The notes beneath the pieces are model-generated. The model made no database searches. It was not told the origin of the DNA and saw nothing but the letters and a program-made list of their open reading frames with translations. Of a DNA stretch of 64,000 nucleotides, positions 1-12,063 are shown one piece after another (position 1 is the stretch's first letter; each line of letters opens with the position of its first letter). A program made the position numbers and the translations under genes. The stretch is from contig NC_081408.1 of NCBI RefSeq assembly GCF_030272615.1, forward strand, positions 337,436,793-337,500,792, read 5' to 3'. Origin of the DNA: Cryptomeria japonica (lineage: Eukaryota > Streptophyta > Pinopsida > Cupressales > Cupressaceae).

Positions 1-1190
1 GGTGAATCAGTTGTTAACAGATTATAGAACTTTAAGCATTAAAACTTTATTACCGGAATACATAAACCAAATACCGAAATAGCAAATATAACAGTTAAGC
101 ACAAATATAATCCACATAACATTTACCAACCATCCACAAAAGATAACACCAAGATTTGTATGTGGAAAACCCGGTAAAGGGAAAAACCACGGTGGGAAGC
201 CTACCCACAGTCAGATAATACTTCTGCAGTAAGTATCTGATTACAAAAAGAGGGGCTGCAAATGCAGGAAGGCCAACAGCCTAGAGCGCACTGCTCATCA
301 CAAAAGGAGCCTCACTGACTACAAAATAAATCCAGACTACAATCCGGAAAGAAAAGTGAACTGCAAGAATAGCATCTCCTATGCCTGAATACAGTTTCGG
401 TTAAGCTCAGTACTGGAGGTCTTAAACCTCTTTCACCAACCCAATTCAATCACCTATGATTGACCAAAACCTCTACATATGATTACAACCTTATTCGCAC
501 ACAGATAATCCTATATCCCAAACGCCCACGAATATGCCCATGATCTACAAAGAGATCTTACATCATATTTATACCAACCCGAGACCTAAACAATTAGGTC
601 GGCCACCTAAAAGATAATACAATAAATTCATAACATAAACCCGCAATCCAATGATCAACCAAGTCAGCCTAAGACCGAAACAACATAATCCAATCAATAG
701 ATCCAACCGGAAACGCTTCGGAATCATCCACCAACACATTAAATAAATCAGTCCATAACCTAGCCAAATAAAATAGCATTAGGTCCAGACCCAAATCCAA
801 CACCACCGATCAACAAGAACACGAACAAGATAACCAACAGCATCCCGAAAGCCATCTAGAAGCCGCGCCAACACCACTTATCACGTGCATCAAAAGATCT
901 TCAACAAAGCTCTGCCAGTAAAACCCTTACCGGTGACCAAAAGGCTTACTAAAACAAATGATAGCTCCTGAGTTATCAAATCCCGAACCAACTGATCGTG
1001 ATACACATCTAAATACCATGAATGACAGATTCAAACCAATTCCACAAACCAAAGCATACAGGATCAATATCATAATCCAACCGCTCTACCGGAACCTACC
1101 GGGAACCGGTAAACAACCAAAACAGTCGGTGTTGCTATCAATGACAAAACATCAATGCAACACATAATCAATTCCTCCAATTTGCCAACA
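1..1190 (-). repeat. Ty1/copia LTR, truncated by window start
   Basis: The segment aligns by eye along its length with the four complete copia LTRs at 17835, 47370, 54711 and 61600. It opens in the G-run/GTGAATCA block, then shows the ACACCAAGATTTGTATGTGG block near 150, the AACCTAG..GGTCCA stretch near 760, and the conserved end TTTGCCAACA at 1181-1190. No C-rich polypurine complement follows it (elements A and B have one just inside this LTR edge). This is therefore the outer edge of an element lying to the left, or of a solo LTR. The orientation follows A and B. The short reading frames inside it are not coding. Confidence 0.88.
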
Positions 1191-2830
1191 CAAACATGCA
1201 ACTTCATATGTGTAATGGGTAACTACAAGTTTGCACTTGTAATTGGACCTTTAAGACTCATTTTCAAGTGTTTTTAGTGCATTTTGGACCAATTTCGGGT
1301 TCTGGAAGGTTGACTGCAAGTAAAGACACAATTGCAATCGGGTTTTAAAATTTCGATTGCAAGTAGACTTTAAATGGGAAAAACAAGTGAAGGTATGAAA
1401 TGAATGGATGAAATGGTGGGAATAGGGATTTTGACATGAAGGAGAAGATGGCAAATTTGGATGACCATGTACATGTATGGGAAGGAAAATTTTCAGCTTG
1501 ACAACTTGGAAAAAAGGGGAAAAACTTCAACTTGTAATCAGATTTGTAAAACCCAAAATCAAATGAACAAGTCTCATGGCAATTCTTCAACATTTGTAAA
1601 TTTTGTAAAAAGAAGATTAACTCTTTTACCAAAGGGGAAAGGTCAACATCACCACAGTTACTTGTAATCGGGTTTTGAAAACCCGAATACAAGTAAATAG
1701 GAAAAATAAAAGAGGGAAAAATCTTGCATATTCACAACTTGCATTCAATGAACCTTGCTTGAAGAATGCCCTAGACCAAAACAAATGGGCTTGGGAAGAA
1801 CCGAAATGCTCTTTAAATAGGAAGGGAAACTTCCACGTTATGATTGCAACCAGCAAACCAAATCGGTTTTGTCTTCAAACCTTCCCACAAAAAACGACTT
1901 AGAAGAAGAAGGATGCTTGATCTCAAACACTCATTAATGGAGGTGTTTGAAATGTGGCAAGCGGCGATTCATATGCCCCAAAACGTGGTAACAACCAGCA
2001 AAGACGTCTTCCAAAAACGCCTATAAAAACACCTTCAACAATGCAAAACATGTTTACTCTATCCAATTTTAGTGAAAAACGTGGCAAGAAACATTGTTTT
2101 CCAACGATTTTGCATGCATATTGGACGGATTTTGGGGAAGAAATGCCACCAAAAACGTATCTAGGAGAGTGAATGTGCACGTCGGGTTCTTGGGTAGCAA
2201 ATGCAAGTGAAAAATGCTCTTCAAAGATGTAATCGGGTTTTCAAATCCCCTTTACAAGTTTTTTAAAAAATCACTTTTTTCACTTCTAAGGCAAATTCAA
2301 GTTTTTGAGGAAGAAGAGCACAAAAAATAAAGAGCATTTCGACTTGCAATGGGGAAATAAAATCCCCATTACAACTAAAAGAAATAAAAAACTTAAAAAC
2401 TTGCAATAGGGAAATAAAATTCCCATTACAAGTAAGACAAGACACAAAATCACTTTAAAAACTTAAAAAGACTTGTAATAGGGAAATAAAACCCCTATTA
2501 CAACTTAAAAGCACAAAGTAGGAACTTTTATGAGAACTTACAAGTTCTCATCATACTTATAATTTGTACAAAAAGTTCCTACAAACAACTTAAAAGACAA
2601 AAAGGGAAATGGAAAATAAAAAGCAAGTTACAAGTCAGAAATAAAGTGCACTTGTAATTGCTAGAAAAAACTCCTACAACACTAAAACATAAAGGAAACT
2701 CTAAACTTGCAAAGGAAAGAAAATTTTCCACTTGCAGTCTAGAAAATAAAACCCGATTTTGAAAGAAAGACATAGCAAATGAACTCAAAAAGTGATGAAA
2801 TTTAAAACGCAAATCGAGGATGGATCAAAG
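1191..2830. repeat. Non-coding cluster of short palindromes
   Basis: No credible gene is visible. The stretch contains at least seven short inverted repeats, most bounded by ACTTGTAAT/ATTACAAGT or a close variant, with different cores: 1332-1362, 1660-1694, 2228-2258, 2342-2376, 2399-2433, 2471-2505, plus 2531-2550 nested in 2518-2582. The best, 1660-1694, has 17-bp arms with one mismatch and a 1-nt loop. Half-palindromes occur near 1236, 1530, 2650 and 2750. The family of the host repeat is not recognised; it may be the inside of a non-autonomous element. Confidence 0.7.
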
Positions 2831-5560
2831 ATCAATCCAATTTAACCAGAAGCAAAAATTTTGCCTCAGCGAGCGTTCCTTAAGAATAAAATCTTCAACC
2901 TGCAGTGACTGCTCTAAAACCCGAAATTGCACAAAAAGCTAGGAAAATGAAGGCCAAAACTTGGACAATGATGGCAAAGACAACCCCTGATAATTTGGCA
3001 CTAACAAATGTAAGTTTTGCACCTCGTAAAACATGCCTTGGAGACAAAAATGACGCATTTTAAGCAAAAATTTGTAGGGGTTGTCACATTTTTGGAAATT
3101 CAAAAATGAGGACAACACAATGAATTCGATATATTTATCATAACATTCAAATTTTGACAAATGGATATCAAATTAGACTTATAGTAAATTTGTTATATTT
3201 ATATCATATATGATAGTTCCAAGTTTTGTTTAGCATATGGATGATATTTGGGTTCTAAATTTAGTTTTTATTTCTACTTTTTAGGCTGCATATATGTATA
3301 TATTTATTATTTTTATATTTTTTTGTACAAACGTACCCAAACCCCCCCAAAACAAATTGTTGTACCAACATACCCATACCCGTACCGACAACTTAGCTTT
3401 TTCTCAATGAAGTTAGTTGTTTAGTTTAGTTCTAGGTGAACCTCCAAGGGAACCAGCCCTCTCTAGAGGTTGGTCTCAATAATTAGAACCCACACTTTGT
3501 GAGACCATCCCATGTTTCAATAGGTAATTGAGTTGGTAACTCAACGAGAGTGCATACTTCATTGATAAAAGTACCACCGCACACAGTTCCACCAATCATT
3601 TGGTGGTGGAGGAACAAGTTCATAGAGATAAAGCAAGAAGTTAAGCCACTTGAAATGTTTTATCATACCATCTTACCAAGGATGAACTGAAATAATTCTT
3701 CTCAAATTTAGTCACACATTAGACCAATCAAGAAACTCAACTAGCAAAAATAAATGAAATCAAAAGATCAACCCCCCAAAATCATATAATCATAGATCCA
3801 TCCCAACAAAAATAATCTTTGCACTTTATATTTAGTGCAATTACAGCTACCACTTGCCAAATCAACAAAGTAGTCTTGATCTTAAAGTATTGTGAATGCC
3901 AAATTAACCCACAAAGCTTAAAAGTACAGTTTTTGACAAAATGAAATAAACCAAACTACACCAATGAGAACTACACAAAAAATTATGCACTTTCAAAAAG
4001 ATTGCACCCCAAAAAGAACCAATAAGAGGCCAAACAGTGCCAAGAAATTCTTAAAACAAGAATTATTCAACATTAGCTATGAGATTTTTTTGATTTTTTT
4101 TAAATAATCAAAAACCATGTAAACCATTGGAAAGCTCTCAAGAAATTAGCCAAATAATAAAAAAGCTCTCAAAAAGGGAATATGATTCAAAACATAGCCT
4201 TTAAAGATCAAATGTCAAATCAAAATGCCAAAGGTGAGAGGGCAAGTTGAAAGGGGAGGATATGATGATGTCACGCTAGAGTAAGATGACATCAACAAAC
4301 AAAATATTCCAAAAATGAAGAATATTACTCGATGCCTCAAAATATTCCAATACTACCATTCGCTTGAAGCATCATTGCCTCTATGTTAATAAATTGTTGT
4401 TATAATGTTCAATCTCATCACAATACTAGCACAAAACCGATTATCAATTGTTCAAAGTGATTTGAAGGGAGAGAGTATCAATATATTGTCTACGATTGGA
4501 TCGATGGTGGCTAACAATTAAGATAACTATTGCAATTTATATAAAAGTGGTTAACTCTAGCAATGGCAATTATAAAGAGGGGCCCACATCACATGGCACC
4601 CCCTAATACATCAATTACATTGCATACTCTATACACTTTGCAATACCCTATACTCTATAGTACATGAAACTTGTCTATAAAATAAAAACAAAAATCAACA
4701 ATCAATAAAATTACCCAATGGACCAAGCAATTCACCAAAAACTCTACTAACATCTACCTATGCAAGCATTCTATACAACAATTCATTTGTGCAGAAAATA
4801 TCTTTTGCAGTACAATTCTTCATACAGTCAAGGATGACAAAATTTTCCTCTGAATGGCCTGAAGCAAAATATCTAATTTTGACAAAATGATAATCAATCT
4901 ATAAGTTCTTAGACCTTTTGAACACAATGGTAGGATCAAATGTGAGCCAAAATGCTCCAAAGGATCAATTACCCACCAAATATGGACATACACCTCCCAA
5001 CTTCCAACCCTTGTAGATAAAGCCTTTTCTATCCAATTTGATGCAACAAAAGATAAAATTGACTTTCATGAATCCTCTAGATTCAATGCTATACACAAAT
5101 TAGCTCCATCAACCTACAAAACACTTGGAATAACAAACCACAAAAAGAAATCCCCCAAAAAAAATATTTCTATCAAGTTTTTTTAATCTTAAAATCATCA
5201 TTCAATACAAGAATAAAGAACCCTCAATTTTTCAAAAAAATACAAGATATACAACCTACATCTCTCAAAAGGCTAACATGAAGCAATCCCACAAACTCTA
5301 ATACCATGTGAGGATTAATATAGTAAGATTTGACTAGAGATAGGCCTCCATGATCAAAGAATTTCAATTAAAATACAAGAGAGATCAAAAATAATAATTT
5401 TATCCTATCAAAAGATGCAGGCATACAATATGATTCACAATGAGAAATCCTTGTATAGGCAAAGGTGAGAGGTAAGATGACATAAAATTAGGACATGTTC
5501 TTTAATCTTATAACTTGAAACACAAAAAGTAAATGTATTAAGTAAACTCAAGTAAAAAGG
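2831..5560. other. Gene-free AT-rich stretch
   Basis: I see no coding region, RNA gene or element end. A block at about 3490-3580 (ending near GTGCATACTTCATTGATAA) resembles 16785-16875, which suggests an old dispersed repeat of unknown class. A C-run lies near 3340. Confidence 0.5.
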
Positions 5561-5708
5561 TGTGAAAAGGAACCAAATTGAAAATCAAGTAGTTAGTATA
5601 CCTCATTCACACCAACACCAATCTTTGTCTATCGTGTGAAAAGGATCCAAAAGGGAAATCAATTAGTTAATATACCTTGTTCACACCAGCAATAATCTTT
5701 GTCTACCA
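5561..5708. repeat. Tandem duplication, 74-bp unit
   Basis: Two adjacent copies, 5561-5634 and 5635-5708, each start TGTGAAAAGG and end in ..ATCTTTGTCTA(T/C)C. They differ at roughly a dozen positions, so the duplication is not recent. No function is suggested. Confidence 0.85.
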
Positions 5709-6289
5709 TGTCCAAACAATTGTGCTTGAAATAATTTTTTATATCATTAATGATGATTTTCAATATCAATATAATTAATCTTTACTCTTATTGACACTTT
5801 TTCAATATTTTTATAAAAAATCGAACATTTTAGTTTTTTACATTCTTTAAAGTTGAATATATATTGTATGATTATTATTTTCTAAATCTAAGTTAGATAT
5901 ACAGTTTTCTTTTTATTCCTTCTATAAGCATCCATCCCCAACTTTTTTTGAAAATGGTATACCAATAATCATCGTCTTTTATACCAATACCACTCCTTGT
6001 CCCCTTGTAACTATCTTATATATAAATTCTTTCCAACCTGATTCCACAAGCTATTTGAAAAAGAGATTAAGTAGGGGCAGTGTCACGTGCTATTTTGTTT
6101 TAGACTTTCGTACATATCTATTTTGTTGGCTATCTGTGGATCTCAAAGACTGTTTGACCTCTTGAATGTTATTAAAAATGTTCATCATCATTTATGGAAG
6201 AAATGTTTCAATGAAATGAAGGATTTTAATAACGTCCATGAGGCCAAAGCAGCCTATGGGACCCACGGACAACGCACACACGCACCATG
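5709..6289. other. Gene-free AT-rich stretch
   Basis: AT-rich sequence with no coding region that I can support. It leads into the 3' part of the LINE fragment that begins near 6290. Confidence 0.5.
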
Positions 6290-6702
6290 ATCCTAATCTG
6301 CATGTAACCTTTTTTCAAGAACCACTCTTCTGTAGTGAATTTTTATCAACAAATTCGTTGTTTTTTCGAGTTTTGTTTCTTCAAACAAAGTGTTTATATT
6401 GTTTATTTTCAAAATGTCTTCATAAATGGCCCGGATGTCACTATATGTTGGGCATTCTAGAACAAAATACGGCTATCTCTATTGCTCCTGTGTTACAAAA
6501 TAAGCATATCTTCTTGTCCCACTCTTCTTTAGGCATCCTCCATCTACCTGTTTCACACCTCAAATGATGAGAGCTGGTTCTTAATTGAGCCATTAGCATT
6601 TTTGCTTTCCATTTAATATTTGCTCCTATGTAGGCTTTTTCTTCATGATCTCCTGTGGGGTTGAATTTTGTGATATAGTAAACTTTTTTACACCCATCTT
6701 GT
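6290..6702 (-). pseudogene. LINE fragment, C-terminal ORF2 tail
   Basis: Read on the minus strand, 6702-6480 encodes the tail of a non-LTR retrotransposon protein, with fragments such as NPIGDHEEKAYIGANIKWK and WRMPKEEWDKR. The same protein tail is found at 9229-9020. Below 6480 the reading frame is broken by several stops and runs into likely 3' sequence. The left edge is approximate. The right edge is exact: the LTR element begins at 6703. Bases 6493-6702 are repeated at 9020-9229 with 8 differences counted by eye. Confidence 0.8.
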
Positions 6703-7236
6703 TGTTGAAGTTATAGCTGTGATAGAGATCTAAAATGATATCTATTTTCCTCTCCAACGTCTCTTATTTAATTTGTGGCTTCAATTACTGTTTTCTTTCT
6801 TGCATCGCTTTGACTGTTGTCGGTGAGATGTCTATGTGGATGTCGGTGGAATATTTATGTGGTCGGTGACTCTTCCCCTTCCATCGTGGAGCCTCTTCAC
6901 TTGCCTTGTGATTCTTTATGTATATCGCTCTTCTATTTTCGTGGTCTCCTTCTTCTTCTTCGGCAAATTGATAGTCATATTGTTGGCTTCCAATTTTGTC
7001 TCGTAGCAAGTTGAGAATAATGTGTATGAAGTATGTCAGATCAGTAATATTAGAATCAAGCTTATCTTATTGTGATTGATAGTAATCTGAAACTATCAAC
7101 AGTTGTATTCATTTTCAGAGATATAATGAAGTTCATTTTTGAGTGGGTTGGGTTTTTTCACCCTGAAGTGGAGGGTTTTCCCAAGATAAATTTTGTGTAT
7201 CTTGTTTCAGATTTATGTGTTGCTAAAACATTAACA
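6703..7236 (+). repeat. 5' LTR of the 6.7-kb element
   Basis: 534 bp, starting TGTTGAAGTTATAGC and ending GCTAAAACATTAACA. It is colinear with 8437-9017 except that it lacks a 49-bp internal duplication. Confidence 0.9.
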
Positions 7237-7248
7237 TGGTATCAGAGC
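7237..7248 (+). promoter_or_regulatory. tRNA primer binding site
   Basis: TGGTATCAGAGC directly follows the 5' LTR. This is the standard plant LTR-element primer site complementary to the 3' end of initiator methionine tRNA. It fixes the element's strand as plus. Confidence 0.92.
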
Positions 7249-8436
7249 AAGGTTCCTTCTATTTAGCCTAACCACATGAAGGTAGATCCTGTGCTATTAA
7301 GGGAGTTCAATCAATAGGTTGCAGATGTCCAATCAGCTACTTGTCAGAACTTATGCATGTGATTTGAGTCTTTCTAAATGAAAGAGTTGCTACAATCTTC
7401 TGAAGACGTTTCATCCTTTGTTGAGCAGTTGCTTCAGAAGCTGAGTGTTTCTTCTATTCGTGTATTCTCTGTTCTTCAAGGATTTTGAAATTAGAACAGC
7501 TTTGGTGAAGGAATTGTTTTTGTTTTTTTTGCGATTTTCCTTGAAGGTGTGCTCTGAGCGATCGCTGCGTGTAAATATGATTGTCGTTGAATTGAAGATA
7601 GACAGTGAGTGATGACAAGGGCTGAAGGCCACGCAGTCATTATCACTAGATGCTTTAGTATGGTTGAAAATTCCAATGCTGAGCGAGATTAGGAAAGAAC
7701 ATTGGTGGAAGCCTAACTTATAGAGAGATAAGTATTTTCTTTGTGGTTGAATGATGTTCATGAATTTTTCTTCTTGTTATTAATTCATGCTATATCATTG
7801 GGATAGTGAATCATGTATGATTCTAGCATTAATATTTCTCTTCGAGATAGTCTTGAACTATTAGTAATCTCTCTTAATGCTTTCAGGACAGACTAGAGAG
7901 CATAAGGATGATGAGAGATTGCATTCAAGGAAGGAAGACCATGATGATGGTTGCCATGAGATTGAGTTGGTGACTGTAGATGTTTTTCTTGAAGAGGAGG
8001 AATTACCACTCAGAGGGAGCCTCACTTTACAGCTTCAAAGGGAACTTGACACTTCAACTTCAAAGGGAGCTTGACTTTCAACTTTAGAGGGAGCCTGATT
8101 CTTTCAGCTTCAAAGGAAGCCACACCTTTTGGTTAATGAGTTCTTCTCTGTGAGAGAAGTTCGAGGTGAAATCCCTTGTTCCACCCTCTAGGAGTAGCTA
8201 TGGTGGATCCACCCTCTGGGAGTAGCCATGGTGGAAGTCATGCGCGTGACTCTATGACTTTATTTTCTGTTTTCTGATTCACCCTCTAGAAGTAGCTATG
8301 GTTAATATTGTTATGATGAGATAACAACTTTATTGAATAAAATCTGTGATGAGAATTTGTTGACTTTCTTTGATTTCAATTGTATGTACCTGTCATGAGA
8401 TGATGAAATGAAGATCTCTCTCTTGCTAAGAGGGAG

Positions 8437-9017
8437 TGTTGAAGTTATAGTTGCGATAGAGATCTAAAATGATATCTATTCACCTCTCCAACATCTCTTA
8501 TTTAATTTGTGGCTTTAGTTACTGTTTTCTTTCTTGCATCGCTTTGACTACTGTCGGTGAGATGTCTATGTGGATGTCGGTGGAATATTTATGTGGTTGT
8601 CGGTGACTCTTCCCCTTCCATCGTGGGGCCTCTTCACTTATGTGGTTGTCGGTGACTCTTCCCCTTCCATCGTGGAGCCTCTTCACTTGCCTTGCGATTC
8701 TTTATGTATATCGCTCTTCTATTTTCGTGGTCTCCTTCCTCTAAGGCAAATTGATAGTCATATTGTTGGCTTCCAATTTTGTCTCGTAGCAAGTTGAGAA
8801 TAATGTGTATGAAGTCTGTCAGATCAGTAATATTAGAATCAAGCTTATCTTATTGTGATTGATAGTAATCTAAAACTATCAACAGTTGTATTCATTTTCA
8901 GAGATATAATAAAGTTCATTTTTTAGTGGGCTGGGTTTTTTCACCCTCAAGTGGAGGGTTTTCCCAGGATAAATTGTGTATCTTGTTTCAGATTTTTGTG
9001 TTGCTAAAACATTAACA
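8437..9017 (+). repeat. 3' LTR of the 6.7-kb element
   Basis: 581 bp, starting TGTTGAAGTTATAG and ending CATTAACA. It contains a 49-bp tandem duplication (copies at 8591 and 8640, carrying GTCGGTGACTCTTCCCC) that the left LTR has only once. The duplication therefore arose in this LTR or in its source copy. Confidence 0.9.
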
Positions 9018-10525
9018 GATTACAAGATAAGCATATCCTCTTGTCCCACTCTTCTTTAGGCATCCTCCATCTACCTGCTTCACACCTCAAATGATGAGAG
9101 TTGGTTCTTAATTGAGCCATTAGCATTTTTGCTTTCCATTTAATATTTGCTCCTATGTAGGCTTTTTCTTCATGATCTCCTATGGGATTGAATTATGTGA
9201 TATAGTAGACTTTTTTACACCCATCTTGTTTTGTCCATAATCTACTACTGAATTTTTCCTTCACAATTTTTTTTATTTCTTCATTGGTGTTTGGGCATTC
9301 TTGTATACTAATGGCCCATTTGTTCATCCATTTGCCATTTTGTTTCATCCATGTGTTCTTCCTTCTATCTAGTCTTTCCTCCATAATCAACTTAGGCCAA
9401 CAATGATTTTCCATATTTTGAATCTTCTTTAGATAGTTTACTAAACGAACCATTGCTAGAACTTCCAAGGGATAGGTGTCAGTTTCAGCCAAAACAATCT
9501 CATATGGAACAACAGTTTTAATTTTGAAACTACTTATGATTAGATGTTTTTAGATTCTTTCCAATTGTCTCCATTTCTGATCTGACATACTGTTGCCCCA
9601 AATTTCACGTCCATATAGAATCACTGGAGTGACCAGAAAACCAAAAAGCATTCTCTTGCTTTTCCAATCCCAAAGTTCTGCATTTCTACATCTATTTTGT
9701 AGCGAGTACAATGTCTTCCATCCACCTTGAATCCTTTTTGCTCTACACATTTCCCAATTAAGGTGGTTGTGAAAATCGAGTCCAATATATTTGTACTCGT
9801 TCACCACCTCCAACGGACTGCCTTCAAAAAGAAAATCGACTTGTATCTTTTTATTTCTTCTCCAAGAGAAGATCATAACTTTGGTCTTGCTAATATTCAC
9901 TTGCATCCCAACTTCATGACAAAAGGTTTCAAGCATCTTCAAGTGTTCTCTCAAACCCTTTGCAGATTTAGCTATTAAGATGAGATCATCCACATATAGG
10001 AGTAGCTTTATTACATAATTAGCCAACTGGACTCCTTCGCTGCTATCATTGTTTAGCCACTCTTCTAACTTATCAATATATAACCCGAACAACATTGGAG
10101 AAAGAGGGCAACCTTGTTTGACACCAATATCACTGCTAAAACACACTGGCATTCCCTCTAAGGTTCTGATTTTAGCCTTGACCTGCTCATAAAGATTATG
10201 GACTGCAAACTTAAGCCCATTTGGAACTCCCCATTCTTCCATCCTATGCCATAGTTTATCCCGTGGTACCGTCAAAGGCTTTTCTAAAGTCTACAAAGCA
10301 GCAAAAAGCCTCACCCCCTTGATTATTCCATATTTTTTCAACCAAGAACCTAAGCATAACACCATGGTCTATAGGAAAGTGTTTTGATCTAAAACCAGCC
10401 TGTCCCTTAGCTCTTTTCCCTCTTATTTCTGCCTAGCTACTAATCCTGCGCTCAATCAAGCTTCCAAACAACTTCTTGGGAAGTGGATTGACCATAAATG
10501 TACAAGGTCTAACCAGCCGTCTGAA
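9018..10525 (-). pseudogene. LINE reverse transcriptase, 5'-truncated
   Basis: Minus-strand ORF2 of a non-LTR retrotransposon. Residues from about 10525 downward read KKLFGSLIERRIS, then AGFR and EKIWNNQGGEAF, typical of the RT fingers. A frameshift near 10275 leads into an open 241-codon stretch with GVKQGCPLSPMLF and the catalytic YVDDLILIA near 10000. After a stop at 9550 the C-terminal tail continues in pieces (TDTYPLEVL.., RLWTKQDG) to the EWDKRICLSCN motif at 9020. No endonuclease domain is present, so the copy is 5'-truncated. A host gene begins just to the right. The right edge is set by loss of recognisable RT and is approximate. Confidence 0.88.
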
Positions 10526-10677
10526 TGTGAAAATTGTGGCCCGTGTTTCTGAACAGCTCCATTTTTTATTATTAAACAAAAAGTTACATTTTATGCAAAT
10601 GGTAATCTAACATTGATGGTGCACTTTTAGAGAGTTTCTGTGTCAGAGAGAGCTTTTCAGCGAAAAGGAATTCTAAG

Positions 10678-11298
10678 CTACACAGTGCACTCCTTTAAAT
10701 GGATTGTGAATGTCCGATTTCGGAAGCAAAGAAACAATAAAATACCTGGTGATAACACATTCTTCCTCTTTAATAAAGCTCGCTTGCTGCATGGATCATT
10801 CGCGGGGGTTGTGGCTTCATCTTGGGGCTGAGAGGGTGTAGGGTACTCCTTCACAAGTTGAAACACAGACGCAATGGCAGGAGAAATTCTGGGCTGTACA
10901 TCAGATGCCCTTCCGCCCAAAACTCTGGGAAAAGCATTAGCACTATCGGCACCACACGGCTGTTTCTGCACCCAATTTAATGATCTCCCTTAGCGTTCTA
11001 TTCAGTAGATAATATAGAAAACAAAGCATTTTTCTATACCTCAAGAGATTTTTCAGACCGTTTGTCTAACTTTTTATCCAAGAACTCAATCAACGATAAT
11101 GAAGCTCTGTTCGTTTTCTTCCCCCTGCATTACAGAATTAATGAATGTGGTTATTCGAGGGGAAAGCTTTTGTCATATTGAAAAGAAAATGAAAATACAT
11201 TCAACTCACTCGACTTGAGGATACAAATTTGATGTAATGGATCGCTGCCCAAATTGTCTGATCGAAGAGCAATCAGAAGATGTCTTGCCCTTCGTCAT
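10678..11298 (-). CDS. Candidate host gene, three exons, unknown product
   Basis: Three minus-strand exons join without a stop across consensus introns. Exon 1 (11298-11210) starts MTKGKTSSDC. Its intron starts GTGAGT and ends AATGCAG. Exon 2 (11124-11040) encodes SLIEFLDKKLDKRSEKS. Its intron starts GTATAG and ends GGGTGCAG. Exon 3 (10965 downward) encodes GGRASDVQPRISPAIASVF, then KRALLKRKN. Phases match (2, then 0). Exon 3 either splices again at a CAG|GTATTT donor at 10746/10745, with no clear next exon, or reads on to a stop at 10678, giving about 153 residues. The start at 11298 is preferred; an in-frame ATG at 11457 would add a poor leader. No signal peptide or membrane segment is seen, and the protein is basic. 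I do not recognise the family. This is the only window gene without inactivating changes. A LINE lies directly 3' of it and could have cut off further exons. Confidence 0.6.
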
Positions 11299-12044
11299 GC
11301 TATTCCTCGCCTCTCTCCAACCAAAATCTAAAGTTTCTAATGGAGGGAAAATACAAAAGATCCGATAGTCTTGGATGGAGGGAAATACAGACAGACAAAA
11401 GATTCTTTTTTGAAAGAAGCTCGCCTTTTTATTATTTAATGGCCGCATGGGGATCATACCCCAAAGTCATCAAAAGAAGTAAACCTTAAAAAAACTAATT
11501 GACATGTGACTTTTGTTTTTATTTTTTATTTTTTATTTTTTAAAGAGTATTTTGACACAAGGTTCATTAATTTATATTGTAATAATGAAATTGGTATATT
11601 TATATGGTTTTATATTTAATTTTGTATTTATTTTCAGGAAACTTTTAAATCTATTATATATTGATAAAAGAAGTAAATTTAGGTGAAGTTTGATTCATTT
11701 GTCTAGTTTATATCTATTTTTGTAAATGTTTTTTCATACTTTTATATATTTCGATGCATTTCTTTAGACTATATAAATATTACACATTTGTCAATATATT
11801 TGTTTTTCACATACATCTAATTTTTTATCCAAAAAGGTTTATTTTTTGTGTTTTTTTTGCAAAATGCTAATTCAAATTTTTGATGAATTGTTGCTTATTA
11901 TTTTTCAACCCTAAGCCTACTAATTACACGTTTTGTAAAAAAAATGATGTTAATGCTAGTATTTAAATGCATTCATTAGCATTCCTTTATCATCTCTCAA
12001 GTATCCTCTCTCAATCTGAAGTATTAAAGGAGTAGTTAAGAGTG
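11299..12044. other. 5' flank of the candidate gene, then AT-rich DNA
   Basis: 11299-11480 could hold the 5' leader of the minus-strand gene at 10.7-11.3 kb. Beyond it the sequence is AT-rich with long T runs. I see no confident TATA box, gene or repeat. Confidence 0.4.
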
Positions 12045-12063
12045 AAACACTTGGATTTGGTAT

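Larger units (their letters stand above)
6703..9017 (+). mobile_element. Non-autonomous LTR retroelement (TRIM/LARD-like)
   Basis: Two direct LTRs (6703-7236 and 8437-9017) start TGTTGAAG and end ATTAACA. A plus-strand primer binding site follows the left LTR and a purine tract (AAGAGGGAG, 8428-8436) precedes the right LTR. The 1.2-kb interior has no protease, integrase or reverse transcriptase. It has a short frame at 7877-8074 and degenerate repeats of AGGGAGCCT/CTTCAAAGGGA and CACCCTCTAGGAGTAGC. The element must have relied on enzymes from elsewhere. It sits in the LINE, and its flanks are a 210-bp duplication where about 5 bp is expected. Confidence 0.88.

Noticed and set aside
11280-11489. 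Plus-strand frame opposite exon 1 of the candidate host gene
   Set aside because: The minus strand has consistent splice sites and an open protein over three exons. The plus frame has no continuation.
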